Below, one piece after another: positions 17,078 through 24,178 of a stretch of 24,178 nt of DNA (position 1 is the stretch's first letter; every line of letters starts with the position of its first letter). Source of the stretch: Prorocentrum cordatum (taxonomy: Eukaryota > Sar > Dinophyceae > Prorocentrales > Prorocentraceae); the NCBI GenBank assembly GCA_963575745.1, contig CAUYUJ010011208.1, positions 1 through 24,178 of the forward strand, in the 5' to 3' direction. Under the pieces are notes generated by a model. The model had not been told where the DNA came from. It was given only the letters and a program-made list of their open reading frames with translations, and did no database searches. Both the position numbers and the translations under genes were made by a program.

Positions 17078-17142
17078 TTAAGCGAAGGCGGCATTGTGTC
17101 CGCTCGCGCGCAGCCCTGCTCCGAAACGGCCAGGCGAGTGAC
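17040..17142 (-). repeat. Right arm of the 103-bp inverted repeat
   Basis: Reverse complement of 9852-9954 with one mismatch. It covers the right ~38 bp of M4 and ~65 bp of flank. The identity therefore extends past the element's own end and TTAA into neighbouring sequence, showing that a larger segment was copied. Confidence 0.9.
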
Positions 17143-17252
17143 AAGCTATCTGGGGGCTATCTTTTGGCTATTGTTTTACCTTTTTGGTGTATTCTTGGGG
17201 GGCTATCTTTTATCTTTCGTCGAAAATCCCCCTGTAGGGGGACACGCCCGAC
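17143..17252. mobile_element. M5: left-truncated M-type element
   Basis: About 55 bp identical to the interior of M3 (TCTGGGGGCTATCTTTTGGC onward), then a complete right end (CCCCCTGTAGGGGGACACGCCCGAC). The left terminal repeat is missing, cut exactly where the 103-bp inverted-repeat arm ends. Confidence 0.7.
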
Positions 17253-17410
17253 ATGATCCCAGGGGAGGAGGGAGGAGGGGGCGACGCACGCCGACGGGGG
17301 GAGAGGGGACACGCACCTCCCCCGCCGCGCCTGCCGCAGCGCGGGCCCCCAGAGTGAGTCCTCGGCGCCCTCCCCCCGTGGGCGGCGCCCGCGGAGACCG
17401 CAGACTGCCC

Positions 17411-17575
17411 AGGAGGAGGAGGAGGAGGAGGAGGAGGAGGAGGAGGAGGAGGAGAGGAGGAGGAGGGAGGAGGAAGGGGGAGGAGGAATAGGAGGAGGAG
17501 CGAGGAGGACGAAGAGGAGGAGGAGGAGGAGGAGGAGGAGAGGAGGAGAGAGGAGGAGGAGGAGGAGGAGAGGGG
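17411..17575 (+). repeat. (GGA)n purine tract
   Basis: An almost pure purine run of GGA/GAG units with few interruptions. Confidence 0.95.
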
Positions 17576-17795
17576 AAGAGTGTGGGATGAGGGTGTGAGA
17601 TCCAAGGCCCCTCCCTTGGCACCACGCATACATAGAGCACGCCAGACCGTGGCCCCGGCGCCATCGAAGAGACCGCAGAGACCGAACTTCTGCCCAGGCC
17701 GTGGCCGGCGCGCTCCCTCCGGGCCGCGTGGGCCACGGGCCCGCCTCCCGACCGCTCCGGGGTGCGCCCTGCGGCCAGAGTCTCGGGGCGAATGC
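17576..17795. other. Short GC-rich spacer between purine tracts
   Basis: About 220 bp of unique sequence. Open frames on both strands, none recognised. Confidence 0.35.
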
Positions 17796-18050
17796 AGGAG
17801 GAGGAAGAGGAGGAGGAGGAGGAGGAAGAGAGGATGAGGCGAGGAGAGGAGAAGAGGAGGGAGGAGGAAGCAGGTGGGGGGGAAGGAGGAAGGAGACGGA
17901 GAGAGGGAGAGTAGGAGGAGGAGAGAGGAGGTAAGGAGGAGGAGGAGGAGTTGAGGAAGAGCAGAGGGTAGGGAAAATGAGGCAGGAGGAGGGGAGGCAG
18001 TGGGAGGAGTATGAGGAGGATGAGGAGGAGGAGGCATAAGGTGGAGGAAG
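17796..18050 (+). repeat. Purine-rich GGA/GAGA tract
   Basis: Less regular than the preceding block, with GAGGAGGAAG and GGAGAGAGG words. Confidence 0.85.
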
Positions 18051-18480
18051 GCGGCGGCTGCGGGAGGGGGTTTGGCGGCGGGGGCGGCGGATTGACGCTC
18101 GGGGGGAGTCGGCGGCTGCGATGCAGTCGTGAGTCTTCTCTCTCGCTTCGCGGCGGCATTCGCTAGCCGCTGGGGACCCTGGCGTTCTGCTGACTTCCGT
18201 CTTGTGTCGGCTTCCTTCGGAGTAGGCTGCTTCGGCTCTGCCTGTTCGTCGTCTTCGCTGCGTCGTCTCTCTCTGCTCCCTCGTCTGAGTTAGCTTCGTA
18301 TCCGCCGGCTTCGTCCGCGGAGGCTTCGCGGCCGCTCGCGGTACCGGCGCCGTGGCCCGAGGCCCCCCTCGACGCGCCCGGAGAGCCCAGGACAGATCCC
18401 CGGGAGCGGCGGCGATAGGGCCGAGGGCCCGGGGTGCGCCCCAGCAGCAGAAGCAGCATGGCCCGAGGCGCGCGCGCGGA
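18051..18480. other. GC-rich unique region, no gene recognised
   Basis: Contains GGCGGCTGCG twice (about 18051 and 18110) and TTCGTCGTCTTCGCTGCGTCGTC-like short repeats around 18200-18260. The frames on the minus strand (Arg/Ala/Pro-rich) do not resemble a known family. Confidence 0.4.
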
Positions 18481-18499
18481 CGAGGGGGGGGGGCCGGGG

Positions 18500-18855
18500 A
18501 CGTCGTGGGAAGAGAAGAAGGAGAGGAAGAAGAGAAAGACGAAACATAATAAGAAGAAGAAGAGGAAGAAGATGAGAAGTACAAAGAGAAGAAAAACAAT
18601 AAGAATACCAAAAAGATGACGACGAAGAGGAAGAACAAGAAGAAAAATAATAAGAAGAAACAACAGAGGAAGAAAAAGAGAAGTACAAAGAGAATAATGA
18701 AAATCATAATACCAAGAAGACGACGACGAATAAGAAGAATACTAAGAGGAAGAAGAAGAGAAGTACAACGAGAAGAAGAAACATACGAAGACCAGAAAGA
18801 CGACGACGAAGAGGAAGAGGACGAGGGAGACAGACAGGAGGAAGAAGAAACATAA
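18500..18855 (+). repeat. A/G-rich region with embedded degenerate tandem repeats
   Basis: AAGAAGAAGAGGAAGAAG-type sequence. The word AGAAGTACAAAGAG, or AGAAGTACAACGAG, occurs at 18575, 18679 and 18759 (intervals 104 and 80), accompanied by AATACCAA(G/A)AAGA and GACGACGA words. It is AT-richer than its surroundings. Confidence 0.75.
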
Positions 18856-19230
18856 GAATGATAACATATAGAGGGCCACGAGAACTGGCGAGTATCATGG
18901 CCCCGTCCATGATATCCCCCCCTCTACTCGTCGTCCCTCCCTTGGCCGCCCCCGAGTGGGCGGGAGGGGACGAAACACGCCCGAGGGGGCCGCGCCGACG
19001 AGCAAATGATGCACTGCTGAAGCCTGCCGACAGGGGTGTCGGCGCACCGCGCGATGCGTCGCCGATGGATCGGCGACAGTACCAACGATCACGAATCCGC
19101 ACGCTCCCATCGGCGATGGGCGGGCGATGGGCGGGCGATGCCTCCCCCGTGAGCCTATTCCCCCCAACGCTGCCCCCGACCCTCTCCCACGGTCGGCCGC
19201 CTGCGCCAGCGGACAAACGGAAACGACGAC
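18856..19230. other. Unique region with three short perfect hairpins
   Basis: TATCATGG/CCATGATA (18893-18914, six-base loop); GCCGACA/TGTCGGC (19026-19043, loop GGGG); GTCGCCGA/TCGGCGAC (19058-19077, loop TGGA). An 11-bp direct repeat CGATGGGCGGG follows at about 19113-19140. No gene recognised. Confidence 0.5.
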
Positions 19231-19285
19231 ACGGGGTGGCTACGACCTCGACAGCCTCGACGGCGACGGCGGGCTCGGCGGGCTC

Positions 19286-19375
19286 GGCGGCGAAGACGAC
19301 GACGACGACGACGACGACGTCGTCGTCGCCATCATCGTCGATGTCGTCGGCGTCCTCGGCGGCGGCGGCGGCGGG
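19286..19375. repeat. (GAC)n to (GTC)n palindromic trinucleotide block
   Basis: GACGACGACGACGACGACG is followed directly by GTCGTCGTCGCC, so the block is self-complementary. GGC repeats follow to about 19376. Confidence 0.9.
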
Positions 19376-19379
19376 GTAC

Positions 19380-20457
19380 AGCGGCGGCGGCGCCTCTCGC
19401 TATCCTGCGGCGACACGCCCTGGCCCGGGGAAAGCAGGTCCCCGATCTCGGAGAACTGCTCGAGCTCGGCCTGCCCGCCGCCCCCGGGCTCCAACGAAGG
19501 CCCTCCTCTCCCGTGCCAGGCGCTTCGCGCCGTTCGCTGCCCACAGATTTCGGATCGCGCACGAGACGCACGGCACGAACGCCAGGTAGCTGGAAGCATT
19601 TGCGGGACAAGTGGCGCAATGCTTCAAGGACATCAGGGCGTTGCCGAGCCTGTTCGGTCAGCTGCGCGCCCCGCTCGTCCTCCCAGTGGCCAGAGGCCCT
19701 GGCCCCTGAGCCCGGCGCGACGTGCTCTAGGAAGTTCTCCGCGCGATCCCAGGCCCAGCCTGCTCGCGCCATGCCGGTGCCCAAGTCGTTGAAGACGACG
19801 CGGAGACGGTCCGTGCGTCCTGCAGTCTGCAGACCATCTCGGCGCTGCTGCGCCTGACCGTTACCCTGCCTCTGGCCGGGTAGGGTTCACATGTGGCCCC
19901 CTACCAGGCCCACAGAAAGGACAGTACCAGGACCTGCCCAGCCTGGCGCGCCTTTCGCGCTAGGCTGGTGGACCTCCACGCGATCACCCACGCTGAAGCG
20001 CCCCTCATCGGCCTCGGCGGCGCGCGCCCGAAGGGCGCGGCTGACGCGGGCGACCGAAGCAGCCTCTGTCATGCCCTGCAGGGCGATATCACGGATACGC
20101 CGCCGCCGTCGGCCGGGTTGCACCTGACCGCCGGCAGCGGGCCCGGCTCCGTGGACACAGTCGCTCTCGCCCTCCTCGTCTGCTTCGAGCGGCGGGCGGC
20201 AGCACGGCAGGCTGCCTGACGTCACACAGCGTAACGCCGCCCACGCGAGCGAGGCTGCTGCCCGGGAAAATGGCGCAGGCCAGCATGAAGTCGAAGTCGG
20301 CGGCGATGCCTTCGCGCTCCAGCTGCTCCTCGACGTCGCGCAGCGTCGTGGCATTGCGCCGCGTCACTCTATCAAACGGGCTGCCTGGGACTCGGGGCTG
20401 GGCCTCCCTTCGCTGGGGAGGGTGGCGGTCGAAGAAAAGCTCTCGGGGTGAGAGCAT
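19380..20457 (-). pseudogene. Retrotransposon Pol C-terminal remnant, frameshifted
   Basis: Read from 20457 downward in three frames. First is an integrase C-terminal-like stretch (LSPRELFFDRHPP). After a frame change comes a helix and small beta-domain type segment (IALQGMTEAASVARVSRALR, then FSVGDRVEVHQP and GWAGPGTVLSV), typical of the region after the integrase core in retroelements. A second frame change lies at a G-run near 19903, after which VTVRRSSAAEMVCRLQDA is readable. A further frame carries AWDRAENFLEHV, ALRHLSRKCFQLPGVRAVRL and, after another change, AELEQFSEIGDLLSPG. The order fits Pol C-terminal extensions I associate with dinoflagellate LTR retrotransposons. That family assignment is from memory, not a search. 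No integrase DDE core, reverse transcriptase or LTR is visible. It is inactive. Confidence 0.5.
19878..19895 (+). repeat. 18-nt exact match to the channel-intron element
   Basis: GGGTAGGGTTCACATGTG is the reverse complement of 2353-2370. It sits in the Pol remnant between the readable VLSV and VTV segments, where about 15 residues more than I expect are present. Confidence 0.8.
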
Positions 20458-21108
20458 TCAGCAGGACGGCGCGCAGACTGCTGCAACGCCGAGCCCCGCC
20501 GACCGACCTTCGTCCTACGTCCCTCCTTCGCCGCCCTCCGCGCATCGGACCTGCAGGCGCTGGAGGAGCGCCGCGTCGATCAAAACGCGGGTCTCACAGC
20601 AGTGTTTTGGCCAGCGCTCGTATGCATCGAGGTTCCTTGCCCGCCCCTCACCTTGCCCTCCCTCCAATGGGCTCTGAAAGCATAGGTCGTACCCCAGGCG
20701 TACATGGAGGACAACACCAGGCACCCCGGAAGGCTCTCGAAGATGCAGGCTGATAGGGAAAAGCATCCTAGAGCCTGAACACCTCCAGGAGAAGTAGATC
20801 CACAACGCCTCCCAAAACGAGGCCGGCCACGTCGTGTGCGTTCATGCCCACAATCAATCCCCGGACACCACCCCGACCCGTTTTTCGAGCTGCCCCAACC
20901 GTGGCCACTAAGAACCTCCACGAACCTCCCCATACAAAAAAAAACCTGGGCGAAGGACCCAACCATACGCGCTTGTGAGTTCCGCTTTCGGTGGAGCTCT
21001 CCACGGGGCCACGAAGCGCGTGAGGGGTGCGTTCTCGAGAACGGGGAAATCTCAAGTGGCGTTCCGGGTTCCCGGGGTGGCGGTCCGCGCTGCCCTTCTC
21101 GCCTGTTA
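20458..21108. other. Unique ~650-bp region, no gene recognised
   Basis: Lies upstream of the Pol remnant on its strand, where the integrase core would be expected. I could not see the catalytic Asp/Asp/Glu pattern in any frame. Frames on the minus strand are short and unrecognised. Confidence 0.4.
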
Positions 21109-21109
21109 C

Positions 21110-21188
21110 TCCTCCTCCTCCTCCTCCTCCTCCTCCTCCTCCTCCTCCTCCTCCTCCTCCTCCTCCTCCTCCTCCTCCTCCTCCTCCC
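21110..21188 (+). repeat. (CTC)n microsatellite
   Basis: About 25 uninterrupted CTC units. Confidence 0.97.
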
Positions 21189-21192
21189 CCCC

Positions 21193-21261
21193 TTCGGGGC
21201 TCATAATCTCAGCTCCTCTGTGCGCAGAACCCTTCGGGGCTCGTGACAGGCAAACTTAGAG

Positions 21262-21313
<52 letters not shown>

Positions 21314-21455
21314 GGTCGTGGTCGTGGTCGTCGTCGTTATCGTCGTCGTCGTCGTCGTGATCAAAATATTTCGGGGCTTGTGCTCTCAGCTTCTCTGCGC
21401 GCTGAATCCAGCGGGGCTCGTGCCAGGCAAGCCTGGAGCCATCGTCATACCCTGT
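21193..21455 (+). repeat. 177-bp spaced duplication flanking a microsatellite
   Basis: The segment starting TTCGGGGCTCATAATCTCAG (21193) recurs as TTTCGGGGCTTGTGCTCTCAG (21370). Both continue CTTCTCTG-GCGC--GAA-CC---CGGGGCTCGTG-CAGGCAA, and both end at a C(C/A)TCGTC word. A third partial copy lies at about 21455-21510 (GCGGGGCTCTTGCCAAGCAAGC, AACCCTTCGGGGC). Confidence 0.75.
21264..21360 (+). repeat. (GTC)n microsatellite with GTG interruptions
   Basis: A run of GTC units with GTGGTCGTGGTC in the middle and one TTATC. It starts exactly where the first copy of the 177-bp duplication ends in CCGTCGTC. Confidence 0.95.
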
Positions 21456-21539
21456 TGCGGGGCTCTTGCCAAGCAAGCTTCAAGTGCAGAACCCTTCGGG
21501 GCGTGTGCCGACGCCCCCTGTCCAAAAACAGATGATGAA

Positions 21540-22380
21540 CTATGTTGCTACTGATGCCCAGTGCCGATCATTACTGCGCACTGCTTATTTGCCGGTGTTC
21601 AGTGAAGCGCAGCGTTGCTCACTCTTGTTCAGAGGAGACCACGGCTGCTCAGTGATGCTCAATGCTTGCACCCCGCTGCGCAGTATTAATGCGTGCTGCT
21701 CGCTTGTGGTCACTGGTGCTGAGTGCTGCTCCAGTGATGAGCAGTGCTTGCCCTGTGTTAGCCCACTCCAGCGTTTTTTATGTATTTTTTCTGCTGGTGT
21801 GCTATACTTCATTATGTTGGTCTCTGCTGTTCGCTGCATGCCCGCCGATGGTCAGTGCTAATCAATGCGGGTCAGCGCTGCTCACAAGTGATTAATGCTG
21901 CGAAGTCGTGTTCATTGATAGAATTGCTGCGCGTTGTCCGCCCACTCTTTCTTCTCTAGTGCTAACTGCTCACAGCCTGATCACATTTGATCGCCTCTCG
22001 CTCGCTGCAAACAGATCAGCGTTTGGGCATTGATGCACAGTATTGCTCACGGTAACCGAATGACTGGTTGCGGATGGTTTGTGATGCCTGGTGGCGAGCA
22101 TTAGCGTTCAGTTGTGCTCCCTTGCGCTGTGTTGCCCAAAGTGTAGCCATTATATGATCACTGTTATCCCACTGCTGGATCAATGATGGCTCACTGTTAC
22201 TGACTGATGCCAACTGGCGGCTCAGTCCTGCTGGCAGAGGCACACTGCGTGGCAAATTCGTGCAGGCGGATCGCGTGCCACAAGCTCATCGCTGTGCACT
22301 CCTGGTCACTGCTGCCGAACACTGCGCACGGCTGGTCGCAACTGCATGTTGCTGCTCGCTCACCAGCCCCCACGCAATAA
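21540..22380. repeat. Degenerate short repeats rich in GCTGCTCA/CAGTG words
   Basis: Throughout this AT-richer 840-bp region, words such as TGCTCAGTGATG, CAGTGCTGCTC, ACTGCTGC and GATCA recur at irregular spacing. I see no fixed period and no gene. It may be an old, strongly diverged short-unit satellite. Confidence 0.4.
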
Positions 22381-22882
22381 ACCCGCTTCCACCGCAGAAA
22401 AAATACATATCATATGTTTTTGTCCGGCCACGCTCGGCGCACCCATCGGGCGCGCCTTCCGCTCGGTCGCCGACGACGCCACCCTGAGTCTGCCGACGCG
22501 TCCCTCTGGCTGGATGCACGGCTCAGCGAGCGAGGCCTGCAGCCGCGGAAGCCCCACTTCCACAAAGCACCTCCCTCCCCCCCTCCCTCCCTCCCTCCTC
22601 CCGGCGGCCCGCCCAAGGGCGAAGGATGGGGAAGGCAGAAGGCGCACGCCTTGTCAGATAGCGGCGGGGCCTCTCAGAAGCCCCCCCACCACGTGAGGGG
22701 AGCCCCCCCCTACGCCTCCGGACCAGGCTTAGATAAAAACCTGCTCGGCAGGCCGGAGGCCTCCAGAGCCTTCTGGGGAGGCCCGCCCCTGGGGGCATAG
22801 CTGGACGGGGGCTCAGGCTTTTCCGTGCGCCCCCGTGTACTGTGCCCTCGTCTGCGGCGCCCAGGGCCCCCTGGACGGGGCT
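22381..22882. other. GC-rich region, no gene recognised
   Basis: Contains C-rich CCTCCCTCC runs at about 22568-22600 and a GGCCGGAGGCCTCC-type partial palindrome near 22750-22765. Frames are Pro/Arg-rich without domains. Confidence 0.4.
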
Positions 22883-23117
22883 ATTGGTCTCTTCACCGGC
22901 CAAGTGGGACCCTTCACCGGCCAGATGGGAGCCTTCACCGGCTGATCCGTTCACCGGCTGATTGGGTGTTTCACCGGCTACGTCTTTCAATTCAAAATTG
23001 ATTGTAGTGTTCTCGTGTACGCCACCAAGAACGAGTGTGGAGTGCTAAGGGTTACCACAACCGCTTCTGCAATTAATTGTTTTTTGTTGTTTTTTGGAGG
23101 CCGGTGAAGAGACCAAT
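22883..23117. mobile_element. 235-bp inverted-repeat element with subterminal TTCACCGGC repeats
   Basis: A perfect 19-bp inverted pair: ATTGGTCTCTTCACCGGCC at 22883-22901 and GGCCGGTGAAGAGACCAAT at 23099-23117. The word TTCACCGGC occurs about five times within 22892-22980. The interior is AT-rich (AATTGATTGTAGTG, TTGTTTTTTGTTG) and non-coding. Terminal inverted repeats plus repeated subterminal words resemble non-autonomous DNA transposons. Confidence 0.65.
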
Positions 23118-23480
23118 TCTGGTCGTGTACCAACGTGGCATGCATGGTGGGAGGAGGAGGAGGAGGAAGAAGAGGATGCGTAGGAGCAGGAAAGAGTAGG
23201 AAGAATAGGAAGGGGAGGTCGGTGGAATTCTCCCCAAGATAGGTATCATGCCAAAGGGTACCTCATGTAAGCATGCGATACATGTACATAGCCATATTTC
23301 AACAGGCACACTGTATGGGTAAACTTTGGCACATGGCTGTTTTGCCTTCTCTGTGATGGCATAGGATGTTGTTCCATGCCGCGCAGTTGCCTGCGGCAAT
23401 TCCCGCCGTCGCGCCATTTAACACCTGATCACTAGTACAACAAGATGATCAGGAGCAGGAGAAGCTTCGAGGCGGGCGAA
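23118..23480. other. Unique AT-richer region
   Basis: A short GGAGGAGGAGGAAGAAGAGGA tract at about 23150-23175, otherwise no repeat or gene recognised. Confidence 0.4.
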
Positions 23481-23729
23481 GTGTGATCGGCATGGTGATG
23501 ACGATGATGATGATGATAGCGTATGATGACGATGACCATGACGACGATGATGATGATGACGATGCTGGTGACGATGACCATGATGATGCCAATGACGACG
23601 ACGCCGATGATGATGATTGTTCTGTTGGTGATGACGATGATTACGATGGTGATGATGACGACGACGATGATCATGATGCGTATGGCGACGATGGCGATTA
23701 CGATGATGACGATGATGATAATGATGAGA

Positions 23730-23824
<95 letters not shown>

Positions 23825-23825
23825 A
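23481..23825 (+). repeat. (GAT)n/(GAC)n microsatellite
   Basis: Interrupted GATGAC/GATGATGAC units to about 23728, then a pure (GAT)n run to 23823. Poly-Asp, poly-Met, poly-His, poly-Ile and poly-Ser frames all derive from it. Confidence 0.97.
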
Positions 23826-23835
23826 ATGTCGAGCC

Positions 23836-23910
23836 CCCTTGGGGCTTCCACGTTTTCCCAGAGGTTGGGGCGTTTCTCGAATTTCCATGGGGCTCCAACG
23901 TCTTCCCATG
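23836..23910 (+). repeat. ~50-bp imperfect direct repeat
   Basis: TTGGGGCTTCCACGTTTTCCCA (from about 23838) and ATGGGGCTCCAACGTCTTCCCA (from about 23888) align with four mismatches. Confidence 0.6.
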
Positions 23911-23917
23911 GATCGCT

Positions 23918-23985
23918 AGGATTCGCTAGTAATCCGAAGGTTTCGGTAGGATTCGCTAGTAATCCACAGGTTCCGGTAGGACTCC
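23918..23985 (+). repeat. 30-bp tandem repeat
   Basis: AGGATTCGCTAGTAATCC at 23918 and 23948, followed by AGGACTCC at 23978, gives an exact 30-bp period. The second unit differs at a few positions. Confidence 0.8.
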
Positions 23986-24059
23986 TTGCCGGCGTGCACA
24001 GAGTTCTGCGTCCAACAGGCATGTGCGTACCGGCGAGGCGAGGTCAGACGGTGAAGCCG

Positions 24060-24146
24060 GGCAGCCGACCAGCCGGTCAGCCGGTGAAGGGTCCCATCTG
24101 GCCGGTGAAGGGTCCCATCCGGTCGGTGAAGACATTTCTCTCCTGA
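24060..24146 (-). repeat. Inverted partial copy of the TTCACCGGC element end
   Basis: GGCCGGTGAAGGGTCCCATC and its neighbours are the reverse complement of the pattern at 22892-22980 (GGGACCCTTCACCGGCCAGA). It contains four to five GCCGGTGAAG/CGGTCGGTGAAG words. Confidence 0.7.
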
Positions 24147-24178
24147 ACGGGGGCATAGCCATGCACGGAAATCGGTGT

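Noticed and set aside
16310-17250. TTTTGGCTATT words as a dinoflagellate spliced-leader relic
   Set aside because: Only a short part resembles the leader core, and the words belong to the interior shared by M3 and M5.
9917-17252. CRISPR array or integron-like array
   Set aside because: Repeats are long inverted-repeat elements of two kinds with no unique spacers of constant length and no cas or integrase genes; the setting is eukaryotic.
23418-24146. Poly-His, poly-Ile, poly-Asp and poly-Met frames
   Set aside because: All are readings of the GAT/GAC microsatellite.

Overview
The window looks like nuclear DNA of a dinoflagellate. The grounds are a GC-rich, gene-poor sequence, very long trinucleotide and hexanucleotide runs, one recognisable gene whose intron seems to start with a non-canonical GC donor, and a broken retroelement polyprotein of a type I associate with dinoflagellates. 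I cannot name the genus. A Prorocentrum-, Polarella- or Symbiodiniaceae-like genome is an inference from composition only. I saw no rRNA, tRNA, CRISPR or bacterial operon structure.

Layout. (1) 1-1500: pentanucleotide and GGA-type repeats, G-rich DNA and the 3' flank of the gene. (2) 1528-3752, minus strand: a two-exon gene for a six-transmembrane voltage-gated-type cation channel with a pore loop and two C-terminal EF-hands. Its single visible intron holds a short inverted-repeat element resembling an introner. (3) 4030-6910: degenerate CCAAGAGGCCC-type repeats, then large GGA/TCC and GTC/GCC microsatellite blocks. (4) 6929-9480: a small foldback element, an ~89-bp degenerate tandem array, and two blocks of the CCAAGAGG family in opposite orientations. 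(5) 9852-17142: a composite of mobile-looking repeats bounded by a 103-bp inverted repeat with one mismatch. Inside, ~150-bp terminal-inverted-repeat elements (here 'M') alternate with ~206-bp elements (here 'T'). Two larger elements (here 'S') are inserted at the same relative place; each carries a microsatellite and seven copies of a 73-bp satellite. (6) 17250-19380: purine-rich repeats and GC-rich DNA. (7) 19380-20457, minus strand: a frameshifted retrotransposon Pol C-terminal remnant. (8) 20460-24178: TCC, GTC and GAT microsatellites, a 177-bp duplication and a TTCACCGGC-type subterminal-repeat element.

No genes work together here: there is one probable functional gene, one decayed retroelement, and non-coding repeats over most of the rest. 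The most original material is the nested repeat system at 9.8-17.2 kb and the possible introner in the channel gene. Letters M, T and S are labels for this window only. Repeat identities were read by eye, so mismatch counts outside the explicitly aligned segments are approximate.
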